DNA of 64,000 nt from Holophagae bacterium. Its GTDB lineage: Bacteria > Acidobacteriota > Holophagae > Acanthopleuribacterales > Acanthopleuribacteraceae. Of this stretch, positions 35,205 through 44,445 are shown one piece after another. How positions within the stretch are numbered: the stretch's first letter is position 1; the number at the start of each line of letters is the position of its first letter. A model generated the notes under the pieces. That model worked only from the letters and a program-made list of their open reading frames with translations. It ran no database searches and was not told the origin of the DNA. The translations under genes were made by a program, and so were the position numbers. The stretch spans positions 62,001-126,000 of the forward strand of contig JAUIFE010000008.1 of assembly GCA_030429565.1 (NCBI GenBank), read 5' to 3'.

Positions 35205-35735
35205 TTACATTTTATTGAGTTCTTCGATCACGCGCTGGGTCAGATCGACGCGTTGATGAGACGCCAAAACCAAACCGTCTACGCGGTTGAGGATCAAATC
35301 GAAATCGCCTTCTTTTTGGATTTTTTCCAAAACGGGGGCCAGTTTCCGTTCGATCGAAGACAGACCTTCAGCCTGCATGCTTTTGCCTTCTTTGCTTTTG
35401 TCGGTCTCAAAACGCTTGAGCGCGACACGCATGTCGTCCAGTTTTTTCATCAGCTCGCTGCGTTTGTCTTCAGACATCGATGCTGCTTTTTCCTGCAGTT
35501 CTTTTTGGACGCTGAGTGCGCCGTCGGTCAGTTTTTGACCTTCGCTGTTCACTTGTGACTTGAAGTCGTCCAATTTTTTCTGCAGTGCTTTGCCGGCATT
35601 GGAGTTGAGAACTGCGAAGTCGAGGTCGACGACCCCGATTTTTTGGGTTTGCGCGTAAGCTGACGGCAGGGCGGTCAGCAGGGCGAACAAACACAGGCCG
35701 ACGAGGTGGCGGAATGATTTAGCAACATGAGACAT
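35205..35735 (-). CDS. OmpH/Skp-family periplasmic chaperone
   Basis: This 176-residue protein has a signal peptide (LVGLCLFALLTALPSAYA) followed by KIGVVDLDFAVLNS, the family's first strand. Long Lys/Glu/Gln-rich coiled-coil helices (about 50-130) and a C-terminal strand-helix ending VIEELNKM follow. Skp trimers hold unfolded outer-membrane proteins in the periplasm. It is not next to bamA or lpxD as in many Gram-negatives. I chose ATG 35735 with AGGAG upstream; the open frame runs further to 35870 without a signal-like start. Confidence 0.88.
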   Translation of the reverse strand: MSHVAKSFRHLVGLCLFALLTALPSAYAQTQKIGVVDLDFAVLNSNAGKALQKKLDDFKSQVNSEGQKLTDGALSVQKELQEKAASMSEDKRSELMKKLDDMRVALKRFETDKSKEGKSMQAEGLSSIERKLAPVLEKIQKEGDFDLILNRVDGLVLASHQRVDLTQRVIEELNKM

Positions 35736-36118
35736 GATAGGTGCTCCTGAACAAGTTGATGGTCCGGTACGTTGCGGACAAGACGGCGACAGTTGCGCCG
35801 GCGCAGGCATCCCAAGCCCGTTGGTTGGGTTGGGGCGAGCCGGTGATCCACACGGTGAAGGCCGTTGCATTAGGAATTGTGCTGACGAAGTGCATCACGG
35901 TGTGGGGTGTTTACGGCGAACCGTCCTCCATCTAAGGACCGCCGCTAGGGGACGGTCGTAATTGGGATTGGGCGAACATCAAAAAGGCTGCCCATTCTCG
36001 CCGTTGGCCGTGGTTGAAGGTGACGTACCGGCGAGCTTTCAAAGGGGTCATCATAGGCGAAGTTGTCCAAGATTGCTACCCGTCAGCCGTTGTGAGCGGC
36101 GCTTTTCATCGTGAACGC
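35736..36118. other. intergenic region, nothing recognised
   Basis: About 380 bases lie between the kinase gene's end and the OmpH start, both on the minus strand. It should contain the OmpH promoter. I saw no clear hairpin or small gene. Confidence 0.35.
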
Positions 36119-38842
36119 TCAGGGGTTGTCGTCCCCCGCGGTATTTTGCAATAAATCGGTGTCGCTGCCTTGATTGGTGGTCTCGCCGCCGTTGGCAATG
36201 GTGCTTCCGTTAATGCCGGGGCCTGTATCGGTCCCGTTCTCCGGGTTGAGGCCGTCATCTTGTTGACTTTCCAGATCTTGGCGCCAGTGCACCACTTCCG
36301 GGTGTTCTGGTTCATCGTGTACTTCACTGATATGTGGATGCTGGTCTTTCAATGCTTCCGCTTCATCAGTGCGGCCTTGGCTGTCCAGCAGGCCGGTTAA
36401 GCGGTCCAAAGCCACCGAGCTGCCTTGGTCACGGTTGTCACCCGCGGTGGCCTGCCAATCTAGCGCTTTGCGGTACAGGTTTTCCGCTTCCTCGACGCGG
36501 TCTTGACGCTCGTACAAGTTGGCCAAGCGAGCCACACTGGCAAGGGTGGCTCGATCACTTTTGCCCAAACTGCTCAAACGCAGCGTCATGGCTTCGCGGT
36601 AGAATTGCTCCGCTTTGTCGTATGCGTTCATTTTGTCGTGAACCCGAGCCAGGCCGTCGTAAATGCTTGCCTTGGTTTGCGCCGGCACCGTTTTGGCGTG
36701 GTGGTTTTTGGGCAAATCCAGCATGTGTTTGTAAATTTGGACCGAGCGCGTCAGGCGCCCTTGCGTTTCGTAGGTGGTTGCCAGCGCCTGCATCGTGGGC
36801 AGCAACTTCTCCGGGTCGCCGCCGTGATAATCGTAGCGGCGGTTGAGGGCGCGCCAACGCAAGGGATCCGATTCTTCGTAGCGTTTTTGCTGTTCTAGGT
36901 TCGACGCCAAGCTGTCGAGCGTGGCCACAAGCGACTGGGTTTCGTCGTTAAAGTTGCGGATGTCAAGGGCCGCGCGCAAGGCGTTTTCGCTCTCGTAAAC
37001 CAATCCTTTTTTACCCAGGACTTCCGCCAGACCCATGTACACGTCGGCAACTTTGGGATCGCGCTCACCGCGATTTCGGACCGCATCGTCCAAGGCTTGG
37101 CGGTAAAGTGCTTCTGCTTCGTCGTAGCGGCCTTTGTTGGCCAACGACCAAGCCTCGAAATCGTCCGGCGTGGCCACGGTCTCCGCGGGCATGGCGCCGG
37201 AAGCCGATAATGCGGGTAGGTCGACCTGGTCACGCAGTTGAGGCGACCTGTTCAACCCTGCTTCGCCTTGGCTGCGCGCTTGTGTCGAGAAACTTGGGCT
37301 AGGGGTCCCTTTTGGGCGTGCTGTTGGCCGTTGACGTTTTGGGTCGCGTTGATCCCGCTGCTGATCGGCAACGCTTTTAAGGTGGGTTTGGGCCGTAGCC
37401 GATGATTCGGTGCTGGTGGGCGGCATCAAAAAGCGGCCGAGCGGATAGGTTTCTTCCCGCGCCGGTTCTATATGTGTGTGCCAGGGGTCACCCAACTGCG
37501 CGGTGGTGTCCGCCTGCGTCGAAAAACCCCACAACAGATGGGTGAACGCGCTTAAAAAGCCGGTCGGCGTCGTTTGGACCTGGCCGGGACGTTGTTGTAA
37601 GCGAATGTTTTTCTGGGCGTATTGCAGAATGGCGATGCCCGAACCGGCCATCATGGCCGCCGTTAAACCCACGCGCGCCACGTGCTGCCGGTTGTTTTGC
37701 CACATCTTTTGAATTTTGTAGAACCGTTGCTGGCGTCTGGCCACGACCGGACGACCGGTCGTGAAGTTGTTCAAATCTTCAATGAGCGCTTTGACGTGGT
37801 GGTAACGCTCGACCGGTTTTTTCCGCAGCATTTTGAGCACGATGCTGTCGAGATCACCTTTTAAGGTGCGGTAATTGGCACGTCGTTCGCGCGGCGAGTA
37901 ACGCGTGTCCGTCTCTTCGGCGAAATCGCCGCGTACCACCCGGCTGGGAATGGGCGGCTCCTGCTCGCAGATGACCTTGCACATGCTGATTGGTTGGCGG
38001 TTCTCGAAGTAGTAAGGGCGGCGTTCGGTGAGGAGCTCAAACAACAACACGCCGAGGGAGTAAATGTCGCTGGCCTGGGTGACACGTTCGCAGTTGGCTT
38101 GTTCCGGGCTGGCGTAATCGGGTGTCATAAACCGGCATCGACTATCTGTTGCCGTTTCCAGGCCGTACGGGGCTTCCGAATGTTTGGCAATGCCAAAGTC
38201 CAGTAATTTGGGTATCCCGCGATCCGTTACTAAAATATTGCCAGGCTTAATGTCGCGATGAATAATCCCGTGCTCGTGCGCACAACCCACCGCTTCACAC
38301 ACCTTGCGGAACAATTCAATGCGCTGGTAAAGCGATAGGCGGTTGTGGCGGCAATATTCGACAATCGAGGTTCCTTGCACGTACTCCATGGTGAAGTAGG
38401 GGCGGTGGTCCTCGGTTTCGTCGGCGTCGATCAGTTGCGCGATATAAGGGTGCTGCAAGTTGGCCAAAATCTGGCGCTCATGATGGAAACGTTGCTGTAG
38501 CTCGGCGCCGTTCAGCCCTTTCTTCAGCACTTTCAAAGAGACCGAACGAGAAATCGGGTAATCTTGTTGGGCTAAAAAAACGCTGCCCATGCCGCCCTCG
38601 CCGAGCGAGCGCACAATGCGAAACGGACCCACAAAGGAACCGGGGGTTAGGTCTTCGTCGTACAGACCTTTTTCAATAAAATCCAGCCCACCGCAAGAAA
38701 TCGCCAGACGCGACATGACTTGTCGGCGCAGGTCGAGGTCGTCGCCGCATTGTTTGTCGAGGAACAGGGCTCGGTGGGCGTCGGGGACGTCCATGGCCGC
38801 CTCGAGTAACTGCATGATTCGTTGTTCTCTTACTAGGTCCAT
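36119..38842 (-). CDS. Ser/Thr protein kinase with TPR domain
   Basis: This 907-residue protein has an N-terminal Hanks-type kinase (about 60-345): SLGEGGMGSVFLAQQ glycine loop, Lys in SVSLKVLKKG, IIHRDIKPGNILV and LLDFGIAK. A membrane helix (GLTAAMMAGSGIAILQYA) follows near 395-412, then a low-complexity Ser/Thr/Gln/Pro linker (about 430-550) and five or more TPRs (about 560-850). The extreme C-terminus is Asp/Gly/Asn-rich. It starts at ATG 38842, 4 bases beyond the sigma-factor stop, with AGAGG overlapping that stop. The kinase is probably cytoplasmic with TPRs outside the membrane, a plan common in Acidobacteriota and Planctomycetota. It likely controls the adjacent sigma factor. Confidence 0.94.
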   Translation of the reverse strand: MDLVREQRIMQLLEAAMDVPDAHRALFLDKQCGDDLDLRRQVMSRLAISCGGLDFIEKGLYDEDLTPGSFVGPFRIVRSLGEGGMGSVFLAQQDYPISRSVSLKVLKKGLNGAELQQRFHHERQILANLQHPYIAQLIDADETEDHRPYFTMEYVQGTSIVEYCRHNRLSLYQRIELFRKVCEAVGCAHEHGIIHRDIKPGNILVTDRGIPKLLDFGIAKHSEAPYGLETATDSRCRFMTPDYASPEQANCERVTQASDIYSLGVLLFELLTERRPYYFENRQPISMCKVICEQEPPIPSRVVRGDFAEETDTRYSPRERRANYRTLKGDLDSIVLKMLRKKPVERYHHVKALIEDLNNFTTGRPVVARRQQRFYKIQKMWQNNRQHVARVGLTAAMMAGSGIAILQYAQKNIRLQQRPGQVQTTPTGFLSAFTHLLWGFSTQADTTAQLGDPWHTHIEPAREETYPLGRFLMPPTSTESSATAQTHLKSVADQQRDQRDPKRQRPTARPKGTPSPSFSTQARSQGEAGLNRSPQLRDQVDLPALSASGAMPAETVATPDDFEAWSLANKGRYDEAEALYRQALDDAVRNRGERDPKVADVYMGLAEVLGKKGLVYESENALRAALDIRNFNDETQSLVATLDSLASNLEQQKRYEESDPLRWRALNRRYDYHGGDPEKLLPTMQALATTYETQGRLTRSVQIYKHMLDLPKNHHAKTVPAQTKASIYDGLARVHDKMNAYDKAEQFYREAMTLRLSSLGKSDRATLASVARLANLYERQDRVEEAENLYRKALDWQATAGDNRDQGSSVALDRLTGLLDSQGRTDEAEALKDQHPHISEVHDEPEHPEVVHWRQDLESQQDDGLNPENGTDTGPGINGSTIANGGETTNQGSDTDLLQNTAGDDNP

Positions 38843-38846
38843 AAAG

Positions 38847-39506
38847 CTACCTCTCAACCTCAAATGGGTCGGTCTGGTCGATTGAATCTTTGTAGTTACC
38901 GTGCTTAAGCTCATGCGAGAGCCAGTGTTTTGCCGTTTCGAAGTCGCGTTTCACCGTTCGGCTACTTACTTCTAAAACGATAGCGATCTCTTCAAACTTT
39001 AATCCGGTAAAAAAACGCAGTTGAATGACTTGCGCTTTGCGGGTGTCCACCTGTTCGAGTTTTTTGAGGGCTTGGTGCAGGGCAATGAGGGTTTCGGGAT
39101 CGATTGCGCTGGGCGAATCTTGGTTGAGGGCTTCTTCCAACGGCAGGTGAACCCCGCCGCTGCCGCGTTTTTTGCTAAGTTTGGCGCGTGCATGATCAAT
39201 GAGTATGCGGCGCATAAGTTGGCAAGAAGCACGGAAAAAATGTTGACGGTTGGCAAAGTGGAATTGTTCGCGATTGATGAGGTTTACGTAAACCTCGTTG
39301 AGTAAGGCTGTCGGTTGCAAGGTTAATGCCGCCGACTCTTTGCGCAAGTAATAACGCGCGGCTTGGTGAAGGTCCCGGTACACCAACGGGATCAACTGGT
39401 TGATGGCTTCCGCATCGCCGTTGTTCCAGCGGACCAGTAAACCGGTGATCGGAACCTCTAGCTCGGCTTCGGTCGGCGTGGGGTTCTGGCCCGGTTGATC
39501 ATCCAT
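38847..39506 (-). CDS. ECF-type sigma factor (Sigma70_ECF family)
   Basis: This 219-residue sigma factor matches the ECF subgroup found mainly in Acidobacteriota and Planctomycetota. Region 2 is LVYRDLHQAARYYLRKES with LTLQPTALLNEVYVNL and FFRASCQLMRRILIDHARA. Region 4 is LKKLEQVDTRKAQVIQLRFF with FEEIAIVLEVSSRTVKRD. I chose ATG 39506 as the likely start; the frame extends to 39620 with non-conserved sequence. A kinase gene begins four bases after the stop, so the two are one operon. No anti-sigma gene is adjacent, which fits control by the kinase (inference). Confidence 0.92.
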   Translation of the reverse strand: MDDQPGQNPTPTEAELEVPITGLLVRWNNGDAEAINQLIPLVYRDLHQAARYYLRKESAALTLQPTALLNEVYVNLINREQFHFANRQHFFRASCQLMRRILIDHARAKLSKKRGSGGVHLPLEEALNQDSPSAIDPETLIALHQALKKLEQVDTRKAQVIQLRFFTGLKFEEIAIVLEVSSRTVKRDFETAKHWLSHELKHGNYKDSIDQTDPFEVER

Positions 39507-40169
39507 GGGTAAAAGGCGTCCTTTCCAAATAAATTTGAGCGCGTATGAAGAGATGGTGAAGGGCTCCACTACTTTATAAAGCGCGAACCCGTCGAATTCC
39601 CTATCAAAGAAGTATTGCACAAAGGGTTTTTTTACAAAACAACCAAAATTGGTTGTGGCTTGACTGCAAGATGCTACTCAAATAATGGTGTGGCACACAT
39701 TCCGTCGTCCGCGGTGAAAAATCCCTTATCCCGGGTTGCGTTGATGACGAACGGAGGGCCAAAGACACCCAATAGATGGCGTCATTCTAGGTAGAAAGTG
39801 TAAAAAATGCAAAAACAAATTGAAGAAAAGGTAAAAAAAACATTTTTTTTACCCTAATCACTGGGCAAAATGAAAAAAGTAGTTGCGGCGCCGTGTTAAT
39901 TATTTGAGCACTAACTCATTTTTATATAGATGATTGCTTCTTTTTCTTTGGTACCGTCGCCGGCGGTGACCATGCCTTGGTTGTTGCTGACGCCCAAGGC
40001 AAGGTCTTCGTCATCTCTGCGTGTTGGTCGCGTTGGCGCTGGTGCGTCGGGGGGAGGCAAAATGTTTGGCGAATGCCCAAGCTCACTTGGTACGGGTGCC
40101 TCACATTTTACCCGCGGTTTGGAACCCCCGCATCGTGCGGCCGGCCCGTGCAGGATCGCTTTGTGGTGG
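39507..40169. other. AT-rich intergenic region upstream of the sigma factor
   Basis: About 660 bases lie between the SDR gene's end and the sigma-factor start. The part from 39790 to 39930 is strikingly AT-rich for this window and contains a near-perfect palindrome (39830-39853). It probably contains the sigma-operon promoter. No gene was recognised. Confidence 0.45.
39830..39853. repeat. 24-bp A/T palindrome
   Basis: The left arm GGTAAAAAAAA and right arm TTTTTTTTACC are perfect complements with a 2-base CA centre. It is about 325 bases upstream of the sigma-factor start. It could act as a bidirectional terminator, a bent-DNA element or a nucleoid-protein site. Confidence 0.6.
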
Positions 40170-40946
40170 TTAAACCGTGAAGCCGCCGTCGACCGTGTAA
40201 ACGCCGCCGGTGCAGTAACCGCCTGCCGGTGAAGCCAGCATTAAGGCCAGTGAAGCGACTTCGTCTGGTTGGGCAATACGGCCCAAGGGGAGTTGGCTTT
40301 CGAATGCTTCCCGTTGGGCGTCGTTTTGCCACAAGGCCTTGCTGAACTTGGTTTGGATCAGGCCCGGGCAGATCGCGTTAACGCGAATTTGATCACCGCC
40401 CCATTCCTTGGCCAGGACTTTGGTTAAGCTGATCAGCGATGCTTTGCTCATGCTGTACACGCCCAGGCCCGCCTCCGGCGAGATGCCGCCGACACTGCTG
40501 ATGTTGATGACGCTGCCGCCGCCGCGTTCGCGCATGACCGGGTAAGCCTTTTGGCACAATTCAAAGGGCGCGCGTACATTGACCTTCATGATTTTGTCGA
40601 AAATAGTCAAGCTGGTGCGGACGGCCGGCCCGAAAACTGGGTTGGTCGCCGCGTTGTTGACCAAGATGTCGAGTCCGCCGTGGGCTGCAACCACTTCGTC
40701 GATGAGTCGGCCTGCTTCGTCGTCCGATCCCATTTTTGCGGCAATGGCGGACGCTTTGAGGCCGTCGGCGCGAAAGCTTTCCGCGACTGCGTCGACCGCC
40801 GCTTGTTTGCGGCTGGACAGGATGACATGGGCGCCCGCTTCGGCAAAAGCCCGTGCAATGGCTTCGCCAATGCCTTTACTTGCGCCGGTAATGAGCGCCA
40901 CTTTATCGGTGAGGTCAAATCGTTGTTGGAGATGTTCTTGGGTCAC
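40170..40946 (-). CDS. short-chain dehydrogenase/reductase
   Basis: This 258-residue classical SDR has the cofactor motif ITGASKGIGEAIA, NNAATNPVFG, catalytic Ser in ISSVGG, YSMSKASL with Tyr and Lys, and a C-terminal GGVYTVDGGFTV. LSSRKQ after the second strand suggests NADP(H). It most resembles 3-oxoacyl-reductase-like SDRs. GTG 40946 has AAGGATA six bases upstream; the frame's longer head (to 41060) overlaps the FtsK gene. The substrate is unknown. It may share a transcript with ftsK, 91 bases upstream. Confidence 0.9.
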   Translation of the reverse strand: MTQEHLQQRFDLTDKVALITGASKGIGEAIARAFAEAGAHVILSSRKQAAVDAVAESFRADGLKASAIAAKMGSDDEAGRLIDEVVAAHGGLDILVNNAATNPVFGPAVRTSLTIFDKIMKVNVRAPFELCQKAYPVMRERGGGSVINISSVGGISPEAGLGVYSMSKASLISLTKVLAKEWGGDQIRVNAICPGLIQTKFSKALWQNDAQREAFESQLPLGRIAQPDEVASLALMLASPAGGYCTGGVYTVDGGFTV

Positions 40947-41037
40947 AGGGTATCCTTTCTGATGAATGGCAGGGTGGGTCTTTGCCTGCGAAATAGGTCG
41001 GGTTACGGGCGCTATTGTACCGCAATGGTTCGTGTCC

Positions 41038-43590
41038 CTAACGTTCTTGGGCGTCGACACCGTCGAAATAATCGGAAGGGACCAGGATGTCGCGGGCTTT
41101 CGAGCCGGCGTTGGGGCCGACGATGCCGTCCTCTTCCATCATGTCGACCAATTTGGCCGCGCGTGCATAACCCAGGCCTAATTTTCGCTGTAAATAGGAC
41201 ACACTGGCTTGACCGCTGCGAACCACCAAACGGGCCGCTTTATCGTACATCTCGTCGGTACCCTTGCCGCGACTTTTCGCTTTGCCTTTGCCGCCCGCAC
41301 CCGCTTCGGCCTCTTCGGCTTCGAGCGATTTGAGGATTTGATGGTTGTAAATCGGGGTGCCTTGGTTTTTAAGGAAACGCACCAGGTCGAGGACTTCCGT
41401 TTCGGAAATGTACGGCGCGTGGATACGGACCAGGCGCGCCGTGCCCGGGCCGAGGAATAGCCCGTCGCCTTTGCCCAGCAACGATTCCGCGCCGTTGGTA
41501 TCGAGGATGATGCGCGAGTCGTTGCGTTGCGCCACGCGGTAGCTCAAGCGTGACGGCAAGTTGGACTTAATGACACCGGTAATAATGTCGACCGACGGGC
41601 GTTGGGTGGCCAAGACTAAGTGGATGCCGATGGCGCGAGATTTCTGTGCCAAACGCGCGATGGATTCCTCCACCTCACCGCGTGCCACCATCATGAGGTC
41701 GGCCAGCTCGTCAATCAGAACCACAATCAGCGGCAACACACTGGGGGCGTCGGCGCCTTCGATGGCTTCAATTTCGCCTGCCTGAGCGGCTTTGTTGAAT
41801 AGCTCCAGGTTGCGGAACTTATAGGCTGCGAGGAGTTTGTAGCGTCGCTCCATCTCGCCGACGGCCCACTTTAAGGCGTTGGCCGCTTCATTGGGGTCAA
41901 TCACGACCGGCGTCAACAGGTGGGGAATGTCCGCATAGATGCCCATTTCGACCATTTTCGGGTCGATCATAATCAATTTGACTTCATCCGGTTTGGCACG
42001 CATCAAAATCGAGCAAATCATGGCGTTGATCCCGACCGACTTACCCGAACCGGTCTGACCGGCAATCAACAAGTGCGGCATTTTTGCCAAATCGGCACAA
42101 AACGGGGTGCCGTCGATGGTTTTACCCAGCGAGAGCAGGAGCTTCGATTTGTTTTTGGAGAAGGTGTCCGACTCGATCATCTCGCGGAAGGTAATGAGTT
42201 CGCGTTTGCGGTTGGGCACTTCCATGCCGATGGATGACCGTCCCGGCATGCGGTCAATACGAATCGATTCGGCACCCAATGCCAAACACAGGTCTTCGGA
42301 GAGATTGACAATTTTGCTGTACTTGATGCCGGCGTCAGGGCGGAACTCGTAGGTGGTGACGACCGGGCCGGGATGGATTTCCTTCATTTGGCCCGTGACC
42401 GAGAATTCCGCCAACTTTTCTTCCAGTGCCTTGGCTTTGCCCACCAACTCGGCTTCGTCAATGCGCATGCCGGCGTCAGCCTTATTGAAAAAGTAACTGT
42501 TGGGATAAACCCAATCACCTTCGATCTCTTGCACGAATTGAAACGATTCCTGCGTGTGGCCCGCATTGTGTTTCATTGGGTTGACCACAATCCCGCCCGC
42601 CGCTTTGGCTTTTTTGGCCGGTGTGACCGATTGATCGGCGGCCGGGGGTTCCGGTGGCGGCTCTTCGTCAAAGGCTTCGTTGCCGTCCAGTTGATCGAGG
42701 TCCTGTGAATGAACCTGAATGTCTTCGTCGTCGTATTCCGGCTCTTCGCCGAGCAATTCCGGGTCGTTGCGCAGCAGCATCGGATCGGAAACGGGGGCCT
42801 CGGGCATGGGTTCCGGTGCGGGTTCGGGCGCTGCTTGCGCCATTTTTTTCAGCTCCCGGCGAATAATGCGCTGGCGTGATTGCTTGTGGCGGTAGTTCTC
42901 CCAGAAGCCTTGCGCCATTTCGCCAAAACCGCCCAGCATGCCCTGTATGCGCCAGAACTGTTGGAGCAGCCATTGGCCGATGTCCTTCAGGCGCAGTTGG
43001 GTGGCGACTAGGAAGGCCAGCGATGCCGTGCCAAACAGAAAGAGGTAGGTTCCGAATGGGTTTAAATAAGCGCTGAAAAAGCGCCACATTTCCAGGCCGA
43101 CCAAGCCGCCCGGCATGGTCGTCGTACCTTTGATCAGGACCGGGTTAAAACTGCCGAGGAAGGTTTGCACCACAAACAGAATGGTACCGCTGCCGATAAT
43201 TTGAAAGAACCAGTCTTCCACTTTACGCGAGCGAATACACAGCGAACCCAGGTACATTGCCGTCATAGGGAACATAAAACTGCCGAAACCGACCAGTTGA
43301 TAGCAGAAGGCGGCCACGTTGGCGCCGACACGGCCGATGAGGTTGTCGGGAATATGTTTGGAGGTGCCTTCTTGCAAAAATGAAGGATCGTTGGGGTCGT
43401 AGGATATCAGCGTGAGTAGCCAGGCAATGCCGATCAAAATCGCGACAAAACCGATGCCGTCGCGCCAAAACGAAGGGTCTTGGCTGCGTTCTTTTTTCTT
43501 TTGTCGGCGGCGCACGGTTTTGCGGTGCTCGACCAGACTATCGGTGGCCTCGTCGGCATTACTGTCTAAATCTTTGGTCGCGCGTGTCAA
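41038..43590 (-). CDS. ftsK: DNA translocase FtsK
   Basis: This 850-residue septal DNA pump coordinates chromosome segregation with division. Four membrane helices occupy about residues 45-200, followed by an acidic Glu/Pro linker. The motor shows PHLLIAGQTGSGKSVGINAM (Walker A), VLIDELADLMM (Walker B), LVLATQRPSVDIITG and NLPSRLSYRVAQRNDSR. A C-terminal gamma winged helix (SVSYLQRKLGLGYARAAKLV) recognises KOPS. The linker is shorter than in Escherichia coli FtsK. The start is TTG 43590 with AGAGG seven to eight bases upstream. Confidence 0.96.
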   Translation of the reverse strand: MTRATKDLDSNADEATDSLVEHRKTVRRRQKKKERSQDPSFWRDGIGFVAILIGIAWLLTLISYDPNDPSFLQEGTSKHIPDNLIGRVGANVAAFCYQLVGFGSFMFPMTAMYLGSLCIRSRKVEDWFFQIIGSGTILFVVQTFLGSFNPVLIKGTTTMPGGLVGLEMWRFFSAYLNPFGTYLFLFGTASLAFLVATQLRLKDIGQWLLQQFWRIQGMLGGFGEMAQGFWENYRHKQSRQRIIRRELKKMAQAAPEPAPEPMPEAPVSDPMLLRNDPELLGEEPEYDDEDIQVHSQDLDQLDGNEAFDEEPPPEPPAADQSVTPAKKAKAAGGIVVNPMKHNAGHTQESFQFVQEIEGDWVYPNSYFFNKADAGMRIDEAELVGKAKALEEKLAEFSVTGQMKEIHPGPVVTTYEFRPDAGIKYSKIVNLSEDLCLALGAESIRIDRMPGRSSIGMEVPNRKRELITFREMIESDTFSKNKSKLLLSLGKTIDGTPFCADLAKMPHLLIAGQTGSGKSVGINAMICSILMRAKPDEVKLIMIDPKMVEMGIYADIPHLLTPVVIDPNEAANALKWAVGEMERRYKLLAAYKFRNLELFNKAAQAGEIEAIEGADAPSVLPLIVVLIDELADLMMVARGEVEESIARLAQKSRAIGIHLVLATQRPSVDIITGVIKSNLPSRLSYRVAQRNDSRIILDTNGAESLLGKGDGLFLGPGTARLVRIHAPYISETEVLDLVRFLKNQGTPIYNHQILKSLEAEEAEAGAGGKGKAKSRGKGTDEMYDKAARLVVRSGQASVSYLQRKLGLGYARAAKLVDMMEEDGIVGPNAGSKARDILVPSDYFDGVDAQER

Positions 43591-43891
43591 AAGCAGTACC
43601 TCTAGAAAAGTGCTGGTGAGCCGTGGGTGAAAATTGCAAGAATCATGCCTTTGAATTTAGGGCGGCTAAGCGCCCTCGCCGCAGGGTGATGAGCTTTGTC
43701 TCTCGTTGGTCGACGCTTTGCCGCTGGGCGGCAGCATAGCCCATTCATCCTCGCTGCAAAAGCGACGATTGAGGCTCCGTGATGCAACGCAAGGGCGACG
43801 CAAGGGAGGTTGCGCATCGCGACTTCTTACCGGCACGGCGCTTTTCGCTGGGTCACCGGCGCTGTGATGACGCCCTGCGTCGGGTGCCTGG
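43591..43891. other. intergenic region, nothing recognised
   Basis: About 300 bases lie between the PTPS-family gene's end and the ftsK start; it should contain the ftsK promoter. No repeat or RNA was seen. Confidence 0.3.
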
Positions 43892-44404
43892 TTACTTTGC
43901 CGTCTTGTCGTTACTCAGGGTTAGACGAATATCCTGGCCGTCGCTCTCGCCGATGGCGACCGTCATCGAAACGTAGGGCAGGTTGTCCGCCGCACACTGT
44001 TGCGCCAATTGCTGAGCAAATACCGCCACCAGGTTCTCACAACTAACATTATTAATGGGCAGCAGTAGGGTGTCTTCCCTGGGGAAACTGTAAAATTTGG
44101 CGACCAACGGCGTTTTGAGGTGAACTTCGACCTGGGCTTCATCCGAGCCGTCGATCGCAATCCAAGGGGCCGCCGTCGGAATGATGACGCGTTCGTCCCA
44201 GGCGTCGCACAGCGCTTTGATTAAGGCCTTCGCTTGGTGGAACGGGAACATCAGACCGTTTTCGCCGACCGCCGCGCGGAAGGTGACCCTTACACGGTAG
44301 TTGTGACCGTGCAGACGCTCCACCGAGCCGTCGTCGAAAAGGGTGAAGTGGGCGGCTGAGAACTTTTGGCGATCCTTGGCGAACTCGGCTTCGAAAAGCT
44401 GCAT
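43892..44404 (-). CDS. PTPS/QueD-family protein (6-carboxytetrahydropterin synthase-like)
   Basis: This 170-residue protein has the zinc-binding pattern FSAAHF and RLHGHNYRVRV, with INNVSCENLVAVFA as the substrate-binding Glu motif and a late Val-Ala-Ile-Gly-Glu stretch. QueD makes a preQ0/queuosine precursor from dihydroneopterin triphosphate; PTPS makes pyruvoyl-tetrahydropterin. The catalytic Cys normally found as CxxLHGH is Val here (VERLHGHNY), so activity may differ. It is longer than QueD (about 120). ATG 44404 has GGAGGG upstream. trmB lies 41 bases upstream on the same strand, so the two tRNA-related genes may be co-transcribed. Confidence 0.85.
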   Translation of the reverse strand: MQLFEAEFAKDRQKFSAAHFTLFDDGSVERLHGHNYRVRVTFRAAVGENGLMFPFHQAKALIKALCDAWDERVIIPTAAPWIAIDGSDEAQVEVHLKTPLVAKFYSFPREDTLLLPINNVSCENLVAVFAQQLAQQCAADNLPYVSMTVAIGESDGQDIRLTLSNDKTAK

Positions 44405-44445
44405 GACGCGTGTCTCCCTCCGCCGAAGGCGGTTAGCTGATGCGG

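Noticed and set aside
34788..35558. 256-residue plus-strand ORF across the OmpH terminator
   Set aside because: It runs through a strong terminator and antisense to the OmpH gene; it has no SD.
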